DNA of 5,485 nt from JAAYGT01 sp050252075 (GTDB taxonomy: Bacteria; Pseudomonadota; Gammaproteobacteria; Burkholderiales; Burkholderiaceae_B): the NCBI GenBank assembly GCA_050252075.1, contig JBFWLP010000140.1:1-5485 (forward strand), given 5' to 3'. Every line of letters starts with the position of its first letter. Positions within the stretch are counted from its first letter, which is position 1. A program made the translations under genes and the position numbers. Under the pieces are notes generated by a model, which saw only the letters and a program-made list of their open reading frames with translations, made no database searches and was not told where the DNA came from. Positions 1-5,156 of this stretch are shown piece by piece.

Positions 1-191
1 AGGAATATCTCGGTAAGGCTGCGTCCTAGCCAGACTGCTACCGGTATCAGCACAATTACAAGAAGCAGTTCTTGACGGAAAGCGGCTTCATGGCGGAACG
101 CCGCCGTAAGACCTCTGAAAGAGTAACGTATCGCGCTAAGCAGACGGGCTGGGCCACCTCTACTTTTGTAGGGGGAAGGATCCGAAGTCAT
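1..191 (-). CDS. dgkA: Diacylglycerol kinase DgkA, N-terminal part (runs off the left edge)
   Basis: Translating the reverse strand from the ATG at 191 gives 63 codons without a stop, up to the window edge. Residues 16-41 match the DgkA signature: R-L-L-S-A-I-R-Y-S-F-R-G-L-T-A-A-F, then EAAFRQE at 35-41. The glutamates there correspond to active-site/metal-binding positions of the E. coli enzyme. From about residue 42 the first membrane helix begins (LLLVIVLIPVAVWLG). The family enzyme is a small, roughly 120-residue, trimeric inner-membrane protein that phosphorylates diacylglycerol with ATP to phosphatidate. This recycles diacylglycerol released when phosphoglycerol or phosphoethanolamine head groups are transferred to envelope sugars. 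About half the protein should be visible here. The 15 or so residues before the conserved block are slightly longer than in E. coli. It is the last visible gene of a same-strand run, 47 bp after the methyltransferase. The SD is weak (GGA at 202-204). The identification is firm; the C-terminus is unseen. Confidence 0.9.
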   Translation of the reverse strand, partial: MTSDPSPYKSRGGPARLLSAIRYSFRGLTAAFRHEAAFRQELLLVIVLIPVAVWLGRSLTEIF

Positions 192-218
192 TGAGTTGTC
201 ATCCAATGGGTGGCCGTC

Positions 219-224
219 ATTATA
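219..224 (-). promoter_or_regulatory. Possible -10 box in front of dgkA
   Basis: The minus strand reads TATAAT, a perfect -10 hexamer, in the 47-bp gap before dgkA. Transcription would start near 212, giving a leader of about 20 nt. No good -35 hexamer is visible 16-18 bp upstream, so this would be a weak or activator-dependent promoter, or a chance match. It could let dgkA be expressed apart from the upstream metal genes. Confidence 0.35.
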
Positions 225-238
225 GGGTCGCGTACACG

Positions 239-700
239 CTAGATCCACCGACGCACTTTGTCTTTATACGCGAGGAAATCTGCACCGAATTTCTCTTGAA
301 GCAATCGCTCTTCGGGAAGAATCTGATAACGGTTGATGTACAACGCAAAGCCAACGATAAGCAGCGCCGATACCAGATTACCCAGGAATAGCGCCCACCC
401 GATCAGAACAAGCATTACGCCCAGGTACATGGGGTTGCGGCTATAGCGGTATATACCGGAAGTGACGAGTGTCGCTGCTTCAGCGGGTCTTCTCGGATCG
501 ACCGTAGTGCGGGCATGCTTGAATGTGGCAACGCCTGACAAGCTGATGGCAAGGCCCAGCAGAGCGGTGGCTGCACCCCACGCCCCGCTGTGGATCCACG
601 GAAATGCAAACCCTGGAAACAGCATGGATGACACCCACATAAGGACGCCCGTCGCCAGCATGATGACGGGCGGAGGGACGAGGAGCTCAAGTCGATTCAT
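239..700 (-). CDS. Isoprenylcysteine carboxyl methyltransferase / phospholipid methyltransferase-like membrane protein
   Basis: A 153-residue membrane protein of the ICMT/PEMT-like superfamily. Hydrophobic segments lie at about residues 10-30, 41-60 and 93-121. The diagnostic part is the C-terminal half: a TTVDPRRP stretch (65-72), then SGIYRYSRNPMYLG (81-94), whose RNPMY box belongs to the S-adenosylmethionine-binding region, and finally PEER (129-132) with FG..F..Y...VRRW to the C-terminus. Characterised relatives methylate prenylated cysteines or phosphatidylethanolamine. Small bacterial members like this one mostly have no proven substrate, so the reaction is inferred only as SAM-dependent methylation at the membrane. 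It starts 18 bp after the stop of the Crp/Fnr gene, which implies cotranscription, and dgkA follows. The ATG at 700 has only a weak purine-rich SD (GAGAAAG), consistent with translation following the upstream gene. The length is normal for this subfamily and no residue of the signature is missing. Confidence 0.82.
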   Translation of the reverse strand: MNRLELLVPPPVIMLATGVLMWVSSMLFPGFAFPWIHSGAWGAATALLGLAISLSGVATFKHARTTVDPRRPAEAATLVTSGIYRYSRNPMYLGVMLVLIGWALFLGNLVSALLIVGFALYINRYQILPEERLLQEKFGADFLAYKDKVRRWI

Positions 701-718
701 GGCTTTCTCGCGTCAGTC

Positions 719-1429
719 TTATTCGGCCAGCAGCAGCGCGTCGAGGTCGAGAATCGTGATCTTGCGCTGCCCGGTTTGGCGGATCCATCCGGACTCTTCA
801 AAGTCCCCCAGCCTGCGGCTGACCGTTTCGGGAGTGGTGCCCATGAACGAGGCGAGATTTTTACGACTCATCGGCAGGTTGAAAGTGCTGGCGTTCTCTT
901 GTTCCGCTTGGTCGGCCAGGTACTGTGCCAGACGGGCATTGATTGACGCGGTGGCAATGGCCGCGGTTTGCTTCTCGCTAGTGCCTAGGCGCCGGGACAG
1001 CTCGCCCAATACGTGCAGACTGATGTCCGGATACTGAAGTAAAAGCTCGCGCACGTCGGCTCGTTTGATCGTACAGACCTCCGATGACTGCATGGCTTCA
1101 GCATAGGAGTCATGCTCCGTCGACGAAAACAGGGCGAGCTCTCCCGCAAAATCGCCCGGGTTCAGGATGCGCATAAGCTGTTCCTTACCGGAGTCGGCAA
1201 GCCGATACACTTTGACCTTACCTTTATGGACAATGAACAGCCTGTCGGAAGGGTCGCTGTCGCGATGGATGAATTGCCCGCGCTCGTAGGTGCGCATGGT
1301 TGCTTTGCTAGCAATCACCGAGAGCGCTTTGGCGGGCAGGTGGTTAAAGATCGGTACACGCGAAACGCACAAGGCGGGCACATGCTCACAGGTCGTGTGA
1401 GTAGGTTCTGAAAGAGAATCGATGTTCAT
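719..1429 (-). CDS. Crp/Fnr-family transcriptional regulator (FNR-like DNA-binding helix)
   Basis: A 236-residue regulator. Residues 25-140 form the cNMP-binding-like beta-barrel (LFIVHKGKVKVYR at 64-76, NPGDFAGELALF at 90-101). After a dimerisation helix (about 136-172) comes a winged HTH with LPMSRKNLASFMGTTPETVSRRL at 185-207. The recognition helix carries the E-x-x-S-R pattern (E201, S204, R205) of FNR proteins, which contacts TTGAT half-sites. GEL is present at 96-98, but the Arg-Ser that binds cAMP phosphate in CRP is replaced by Asp107-Ser108, so cAMP binding is unlikely. Cysteines are C14, C21 and C119. This is fewer than the four iron-sulphur ligands of E. coli FNR and recalls FLP-type redox or metal-responsive relatives. 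The start at 1429 has a good SD (AGGAG, 9 nt upstream). It follows the metal ATPase by 117 bp and precedes the methyltransferase by 18 bp. It probably regulates this operon. Confidence 0.9.
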   Translation of the reverse strand: MNIDSLSEPTHTTCEHVPALCVSRVPIFNHLPAKALSVIASKATMRTYERGQFIHRDSDPSDRLFIVHKGKVKVYRLADSGKEQLMRILNPGDFAGELALFSSTEHDSYAEAMQSSEVCTIKRADVRELLLQYPDISLHVLGELSRRLGTSEKQTAAIATASINARLAQYLADQAEQENASTFNLPMSRKNLASFMGTTPETVSRRLGDFEESGWIRQTGQRKITILDLDALLLAE

Positions 1430-1466
1430 GCTAGAACACTCCTGTACGGCTGAGACTGTTGAGACG

Positions 1467-1494
1467 AACGCTCCGGCGGGTTGGCCGGAGTGTT
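1467..1494. terminator. Hairpin between the ATPase and the regulator gene (possible partial terminator)
   Basis: The arms 1467-1477 (AACGCTCCGGC) and 1484-1494 (GCCGGAGTGTT) pair over 11 bp with one wobble around a 6-nt loop. On the plus strand the stem is followed by TTTT at 1497-1500. On the minus strand, where both flanking genes lie, the tail is only CGTTCGTCTC. It may therefore attenuate read-through into the regulator gene or stabilise the upstream message, not terminate fully. Confidence 0.45.
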
Positions 1495-1546
1495 GCTTTT
1501 AGCGTCAAGCTTGATTCATGTGACGGCGCTTTTACTGTCCCACGGT

Positions 1547-3451
1547 TTATGCTGCTTGGCCATCGACGCTGCGGCTTACTGTGCTATGAGGGGGCTGGGC
1601 GTTGCTGCCTCGAGCGCGATAGCGTATGAGTCTAACGGCATTGAGTGTCACCAGCAGCACACTGAGCTCATGGACCAGCATGCCGGAAGCCAGGAAGATC
1701 TTGCCCAGCAGCACGCCGGCAAGCAATAGGACCACGGTACCCACCGCCAGGATGGTGTTCTGCTGCATGTTGCGTACCGTGGCCTGGGCCAGGGAATAGG
1801 CATGTGCGAACTGATCCAGCCGGTCTGACATCAGGACAATATCTGCGGTTTCCATCGAGATATCGGTACCGCCGACACCCATGGCCAGGCCGACATCGGC
1901 GGTGGCAAGAGCGGGTGCGTCATTGATGCCGTCACCCACCATGGCCACTCGGTAGCCCTGGCTTTTCAGCTCATTGACCCACTTTACCTTGTCCTGCGGC
2001 AACAGTTCGGCATGGACTGCATCCAGGTCCAGTTCATCGCCCACCAGCTGCGCCGTATGCCGGTTGTCGCCGGTCAGCATGATCATTTTCTTCACGCCGG
2101 CCCGGCGCAGCTGTTCAATAGCCGCTTTGGCTTCCGGCTTGATCTGGTCGGCAATCGAGATGACGCCTGCCAGTTGCTTGTCGATGGCGATCAGCACAGC
2201 GGTATTGCCTGCTTTCTCGCGGCCGGTCGCGTAGGCCTCGATGTGCTGGTCGATGGAGACGCCCTGGTCAGCCATGAGCTTGCGGTTGCCGATGGCCAGA
2301 TGCTGCCCCGCGACGGTGGCGACCATGCCGCGGCCCTTGATAATGGCGACACCCTGCGGTTCTTCGGCCAAGGCCAGTTCGCGTTTCCTGGCTTCGGCCA
2401 CGATGGTCTGCCCCAGGTGGTGCTCCGAAAGCTTCTCGGCCTCCGCCACCAGGCGCAGCAGCGTGTTGTCGTCCAGGTTCCAGCTCTTTACGTCAGTGAC
2501 TTCAGGTTTGCCCTTGGTGAGCGTGCCCGTCTTGTCGAAGACGACGAGGTCAACCTTGGAGAGTTTCTCCATGATTTCGCCGCCCTTGACCAACACCCCG
2601 TTACGCGCACCGTTACCGATGCCGGCCACCATGGATACGGGTGCCGATATAACCAGGGCGCCGGGACAAGCAATGACCAGGAAGGTCAGAGCCAGTTCGA
2701 CGTTGCGTGAGAAGACGTACACCAGAATCGACATGATCACGATGGCCGGCGTGTAAATCTGGGCGAAGCGATCCAGAAACTTCTGCGTGGTGGTCTTGGA
2801 TTCCTGAGCCTCTTCCACCATTTCGATGATTTTGGCAAAAGTAGTGTCGTCGCCCACGCGGTCGGCGGTCACTTCAATATAGCCGTTGTCGATAATGGTG
2901 CCGCTAAAAACCCGGTCGCCGATGGCCTTGCTGGCCGGGACCGATTCACCGGTAATGGCGGCTTCGACAATCAGTGCCTGGCCTGAAACAATGGCACCGT
3001 CAACGGCAACCTTTTCGCCGGAACGGATGAGAACCCTATCCCCTTTGACAACGTCTTCGACACGCAGCTTGACGTGGCCTTCGGGACGAATCACTGTGGC
3101 TTCGGTCGGTGTCTGATCGATGAGGTTGCGCAGAGACGAGCGCGTTTTCTCCAGGGTACGGGATTCCAGATACGCGCCAAAAATGAAGAGGAAGGTCACC
3201 ACTGCCGATTCAACGTATTCGCCGATGATCAATGCACCGATGACGGCGATGGTAACCAGCAGCTCAATGCTAAAGGCCTTCATGCGCAATGCCTGGAAGG
3301 CCTTTATGGCAATAAAGTAGCCGGCGAACAATGAGGACGCAATCAGGACATAGTCCTTCCACTGCGAAAGATCAGCCCAGTGCAAACCAAAAGCAATCAG
3401 CAGCAACAGGCCGGTGATGCCGGCTATGTGGGAATTTTTGAGGTTTTTCAT
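1547..3451 (-). CDS. Heavy-metal P1B-type ATPase with a CPG motif
   Basis: Inner-membrane ATP-driven metal transporter, 634 residues from the ATG at 3451. That start has GGAG 6 nt upstream; the ATG at 3466 adds five residues but has no SD. Hydrophobic helices: about 9-25, 35-52, 62-95, 233-270, 565-585 and 588-606. Catalytic motifs: TGES (167-170), phosphorylation loop DKTGTLT (306-312, D306), nucleotide-domain GRG (373-375), TGDN (460-463) and GDGINDAP (506-513). The membrane metal site is unusual: CPG at 262-264 instead of CPC/SPC/CPH, and His594-Glu595 in the last helix, recalling the HEGGT motif of the P1B-4 group. The usual SEHP is SEHH (342-345). No HMA domain precedes helix 1; the neighbouring 77-residue protein probably supplies it. 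The family moves Zn, Cd, Co, Pb, Cu or Fe, usually outward; the ion cannot be read from sequence. The last ~20 residues look disordered. Confidence 0.93.
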   Translation of the reverse strand: MKNLKNSHIAGITGLLLLIAFGLHWADLSQWKDYVLIASSLFAGYFIAIKAFQALRMKAFSIELLVTIAVIGALIIGEYVESAVVTFLFIFGAYLESRTLEKTRSSLRNLIDQTPTEATVIRPEGHVKLRVEDVVKGDRVLIRSGEKVAVDGAIVSGQALIVEAAITGESVPASKAIGDRVFSGTIIDNGYIEVTADRVGDDTTFAKIIEMVEEAQESKTTTQKFLDRFAQIYTPAIVIMSILVYVFSRNVELALTFLVIACPGALVISAPVSMVAGIGNGARNGVLVKGGEIMEKLSKVDLVVFDKTGTLTKGKPEVTDVKSWNLDDNTLLRLVAEAEKLSEHHLGQTIVAEARKRELALAEEPQGVAIIKGRGMVATVAGQHLAIGNRKLMADQGVSIDQHIEAYATGREKAGNTAVLIAIDKQLAGVISIADQIKPEAKAAIEQLRRAGVKKMIMLTGDNRHTAQLVGDELDLDAVHAELLPQDKVKWVNELKSQGYRVAMVGDGINDAPALATADVGLAMGVGGTDISMETADIVLMSDRLDQFAHAYSLAQATVRNMQQNTILAVGTVVLLLAGVLLGKIFLASGMLVHELSVLLVTLNAVRLIRYRARGSNAQPPHSTVSRSVDGQAA

Positions 3452-3481
3452 GTCATGCTCCAGCATCCAGTCAGGTGGCCC

Positions 3482-3510
3482 GATATCGGCCGCTCGCGAC
3501 GGCCAATATC
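3482..3510 (-). repeat. Intercistronic hairpin between the HMA and ATPase genes
   Basis: On the minus strand GATATTGGCCG (3510-3500) pairs with CGGCCGATATC (3492-3482) over 11 bp, with one G-U wobble and a 7-nt loop. There is no T-run after it and the ATPase SD lies about 20 nt downstream. An RNA processing, stability or translation-tuning element separating a small soluble metal chaperone from the much larger pump is more likely than a terminator. Confidence 0.5.
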
Positions 3511-3542
3511 AAAGGGTCGTTATAGGCGACTGATATGGCTGG

Positions 3543-3776
3543 TTAAGCGACTTTCTTTGAAAGCACTGGGTAACCCAGTTTCACGATGATTTCTTGCACC
3601 GCGTCGGCCGTGGTTTTGTCTTCATCGAACTCGACCCGGACACGCCCCGAGTTGAACATCACTTTCACTTCTTGCACGCCATCGATCCTGCCCACCGTAT
3701 TTTCGATCTTCTTCACGCAGGACGGACAGGTGAAGGGCTCCATGGTGAAAACGGCTTTTGTCATTTGCGTTGTCAT
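3543..3776 (-). CDS. Free-standing heavy-metal-associated (HMA) domain protein, CopZ/MerP-like chaperone
   Basis: A 77-residue cytoplasmic protein consisting of one ferredoxin-like HMA domain. The metal-binding loop is FTCPSCVKKIE, with the CxxC pair C17/C20 following the first strand. Further conserved marks are the G..GV..V.V.F.SG.V.V.FD pattern (about 30-52) and the final Y in KLGYPVL (67-73). Such domains bind soft or transition metals between the two cysteines and pass them to a partner P1B ATPase. Here the partner starts 91 bp downstream on the same strand and lacks its own N-terminal HMA domain, so the two probably act as a split pump. No signal peptide is present, unlike periplasmic MerP. 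The start at 3776 is supported by a strong SD (AAGGAG at 3784-3789, 7 nt upstream), while the in-frame ATG five codons later has none. It is the first gene of the run and follows the putative regulated promoter. Confidence 0.9.
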   Translation of the reverse strand: MTTQMTKAVFTMEPFTCPSCVKKIENTVGRIDGVQEVKVMFNSGRVRVEFDEDKTTADAVQEIIVKLGYPVLSKKVA

Positions 3777-3808
3777 TTGTTTGCTCCTTAACGGTTGTTG
3801 ATGGTTCC

Positions 3809-3814
3809 ATCGTA
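3809..3814 (-). promoter_or_regulatory. Candidate -10 box for the HMA-ATPase-regulator operon
   Basis: The minus strand reads TACGAT (4 of 6 with TATAAT). Transcription would start near 3802, giving a leader of about 26 nt containing the AAGGAG SD. No good -35 hexamer exists at 16-18 bp, which fits an activator-dependent promoter. A small palindrome (GATGG-TT-CCATC, 3800-3811) overlaps it. Confidence 0.35.
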
Positions 3815-3837
3815 AGACGCAAGGCCGCTCTCAACCA

Positions 3838-3851
3838 TTGACGGGTGACAA
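3838..3851. promoter_or_regulatory. FNR/ANR-like operator candidate upstream of the metal operon
   Basis: The minus strand reads TTGTC-ACCC-GTCAA, a 14-bp dyad with the TTG-N8-CAA frame of FNR-type sites (TTGAT-N4-ATCAA). It matches 8 of the 10 specified positions if the second half is read as GTCAA, as in ANR-type sites. Its centre (3844.5) lies about 42 bp upstream of the start point predicted from the -10 box at 3809-3814, close to the -41.5 position typical of class II FNR activation. The Crp/Fnr regulator encoded two genes downstream has the matching E-x-x-S-R helix. Confidence 0.4.
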
Positions 3852-3879
3852 GTTTCAAGAGAGATTTAGTTAGAAAGTG

Positions 3880-3921
3880 ATGCGGCTCATTCTCATTGAG
3901 GATTCTGATATTGCCCTTGGG
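3880..3921 (+). pseudogene. Possible remnant of an OmpR-family response-regulator start (14 codons)
   Basis: The ATG at 3880 opens a frame reading MRLILIEDSDIALG, close to the first strand and acidic pocket of PmrA/QseB-type response regulators, which commonly begin MRLLLIEDD..LG. The similarity stops after codon 14; the frame then reads AKYQKRLSLK and resembles nothing, and the other two frames do not resume it. If real, it is a scar left by loss of a two-component gene in this divergent region. Fourteen residues are few and chance similarity is possible. Confidence 0.2.
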
Positions 3922-3997
3922 GCGAAATATCAAAAGAGGCTCAGTCTGAAAAGTGACAGCCGTCAATTTTTTTATTGCTACGTCGATATAGCATTGT

Positions 3998-4011
3998 TCC
4001 GGTCGACCGGA
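3998..4011. promoter_or_regulatory. Perfect 14-bp palindrome upstream of the His-rich protein gene
   Basis: TCCGGTCGACCGGA is a perfect palindrome without a spacer, centred about 63 bp before the ATG at 4068. It lacks a loop, so it looks like a binding site for a dimeric protein and not an RNA hairpin. Weak promoter-like hexamers follow (TTGTCT and TTGAAA near 4016-4026), but no convincing -10 could be assigned. Confidence 0.35.
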
Positions 4012-4067
4012 CGCCTTGTCTTGAAAGGCATAGGCTCCGACGTCACTTACTCAAACTGGAGTTAATT

Positions 4068-4562
4068 ATGAAATTACCCGCACGCTTCATACTTTCCGCC
4101 TTATTGGCGCTTTCCTTCGGCACCATGGCCGGCACAGCCATGGCATCAGACGCTGCACATAGTCATGGCCACGAAGTGCATGGCACGATGGAACTAAATC
4201 AGGGGCAGAAATGGGAAACGGATGCTGCGCTACGCCAAGGAATGGGCGCTTTGCATCAGATCGTATCCACAGGCTTGGAGAGTGCCCATGCGAATGCATT
4301 AAAGGCAGACGATTATAGAAAAATGTCTGGGGACATCATGACCCAGTTCACCTACATCGTCGAGAACTGTGATCTGGAGCCCGAAGCCGACGCTCAGCTT
4401 CACATTCTGCTTGGAAACATCGTCCAAGGTGTCGAAACCATTGAAGGAAAGGTGTCTGGTGAGCAGCCGGAAGAAGGGTTAATAAAAATGGCTCACGCGC
4501 TCAACAGTTATGGGGCGCATTTTGATCACCCCAACTGGCAGGATTTTAATATTTCCCACTGA
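4068..4562 (+). CDS. Exported small His-rich protein ('DnrO'-like), function unknown
   Basis: A 164-residue protein. The ATG at 4068 is chosen over the longer frame because GGAG lies 6 nt upstream and because residues 1-26 form a clear Sec signal peptide: K2/R6, a hydrophobic core, then A-M-A with predicted cleavage before S27. The mature protein would be about 138 residues. It opens with a histidine cluster (H31, H33, H35, H38), followed by ELNQGQKW at 42-49, a helix-rich middle, a single cysteine in VENCDLEPEADAQLHI (98-113), and near the end YGAHFDHPNW (148-157). I recognise this pattern from uncharacterised proteobacterial proteins sometimes labelled 'DnrO protein'. That label implies no proven function. 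The histidines and the location next to a metal pump suggest periplasmic metal binding, which is inference. It is divergent from the HMA-ATPase operon and convergent with crcB. Confidence 0.85.
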   Translation: MKLPARFILSALLALSFGTMAGTAMASDAAHSHGHEVHGTMELNQGQKWETDAALRQGMGALHQIVSTGLESAHANALKADDYRKMSGDIMTQFTYIVENCDLEPEADAQLHILLGNIVQGVETIEGKVSGEQPEEGLIKMAHALNSYGAHFDHPNWQDFNISH

Positions 4563-4585
4563 GTAGGTATAACCTTACGTTAGAC

Positions 4586-4626
4586 AGGCGCCCCGGATCA
4601 TTTGAATGATCAGAGTCGGGGTGTCT
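4586..4626. terminator. Bidirectional terminator-like hairpin between convergent genes
   Basis: The outer arms 4587-4595 (GGCGCCCCG) and 4617-4625 (CGGGGTGTC) pair with two G-U wobbles, plus A4586-T4626. The inner arms 4596-4602 (GATCATT) and 4605-4611 (AATGATC) pair perfectly. A five-base bulge (AGAGT) lies on one side. It sits in the 80-bp gap where the His-rich protein gene and crcB converge, the expected place for a shared terminator. Neither side has a strong T-run, so efficiency is uncertain. Confidence 0.55.
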
Positions 4627-4642
4627 TCACGTTTGACCGACC

Positions 4643-5026
4643 CTATCCACGCTGGATGAGCATCACCGTACCGACACCCGCCATCGTCATGAGCAAAGAG
4701 CCTCCGACGTGTGCCGTGATGGCCATCGTTGCGACCGCCAACCGTCCATGCAGCAGTAGGGTGGTGACCTCGGCAGAGAATGCGGAGAACGTTGTCAATC
4801 CGCCTAGAAAACCCGTGACTATGAGAAGGCGCCATTCGGTCGCCAATCCCGGAACGGACGTGAAGATGACAAGCGCAATGCCCGCCAGATAGCCACCAAT
4901 GAGATTGGCTGCCAAAGTACCGAGCGGCATCATTGGCTGCAACGAATTTAGCGACAGGCCTAAAAGCCAGCGCAGCACAGCGCCTGTGGATGCTCCGAGG
5001 CAGATCGCAATAATGGAAGTTAGCAT
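4643..5026 (-). CDS. crcB: Fluoride ion channel CrcB/Fluc
   Basis: A 127-residue, four-helix inner-membrane protein with every CrcB hallmark: GASTGAVLRW (11-20) in helix 1, PLGTLAANLIGGYLAG (34-49) with the conserved N41, and GFLGGLTTFSAFSAE (72-86). The last block contains the GLTT break that holds the central sodium ion and the phenylalanines F80 and F83 corresponding to the fluoride-lining residues. Helices lie at about 2-22, 34-57, 66-90 and 97-124. The family forms antiparallel dimers that let fluoride leave the cytoplasm. The length is typical. The ATG at 5026 has a modest SD (TAAGG, 9 nt upstream). It stands alone on this strand, facing the His-rich protein gene and divergent from the glycosyltransferase. 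Its upstream region (5027-5160) has a perfect TTGACA at 5079-5084 (minus strand) without a clear -10, and no recognisable fluoride riboswitch. Confidence 0.93.
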   Translation of the reverse strand: MLTSIIAICLGASTGAVLRWLLGLSLNSLQPMMPLGTLAANLIGGYLAGIALVIFTSVPGLATEWRLLIVTGFLGGLTTFSAFSAEVTTLLLHGRLAVATMAITAHVGGSLLMTMAGVGTVMLIQRG

Positions 5027-5100
5027 CGCAACCAGCCTTAGGTGGAGCTGCCATTGGCAACTGAAGGGGAGATTTTCTTGTCAATGCATGCTGTTCCGCT

Positions 5101-5123
5101 ACGGCGGGCGCGTGCCTCGCCGT
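5101..5123. repeat. GC-rich hairpin in the crcB/glycosyltransferase divergent region
   Basis: ACGGCGGGC (5101-5109) pairs with GCC and CGCCGT (5114-5116, 5118-5123) over 9 bp with one bulged T and a GCGT loop. It lies about 75 bp upstream of the crcB start. Its role is unknown. It does not carry the conserved sequence of the fluoride (crcB) riboswitch. Confidence 0.35.
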
Positions 5124-5156
5124 GCCAAGTGAAGCGGTGCGGATCGTCCGGCTGTT

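Noticed and set aside
462..1037. Open frame of 191 codons on the plus strand
   Set aside because: It spans the opposite strand of both the methyltransferase and the regulator, crosses their junction, and encodes a low-complexity Ser/Arg-rich sequence.
2012..2710. Long open frame on the plus strand (over 200 codons) opposite the ATPase
   Set aside because: It lies entirely antisense to the well-supported ATPase. Its translation has no family resemblance or SD and reflects codon bias of the opposite strand.
3885..3906. Fur-box-like sequence (CTCATTCTCATTGAG)
   Set aside because: Only part of the Fur consensus is matched and the second half lacks the expected NAT repeats.
3949..3974. Rho-independent terminator on the plus strand (TGAC-AGCC-GTCA followed by a T-run)
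   Set aside because: The stem is only 4 bp and no plus-strand gene ends before it.
3975..4067. Upstream extension of the His-rich protein frame
   Set aside because: The extension lacks an SD and would bury the clear signal peptide, while the ATG at 4068 has GGAG at ideal spacing.
4575..5084. Minus-strand open frame of 169 codons overlapping crcB
   Set aside because: It is in another frame across the intact CrcB coding region and the convergent terminator hairpin. CrcB motifs exist only in the chosen frame.
5101..5123. Fluoride riboswitch in front of crcB
   Set aside because: A hairpin is present, but the conserved riboswitch sequence elements are not seen.
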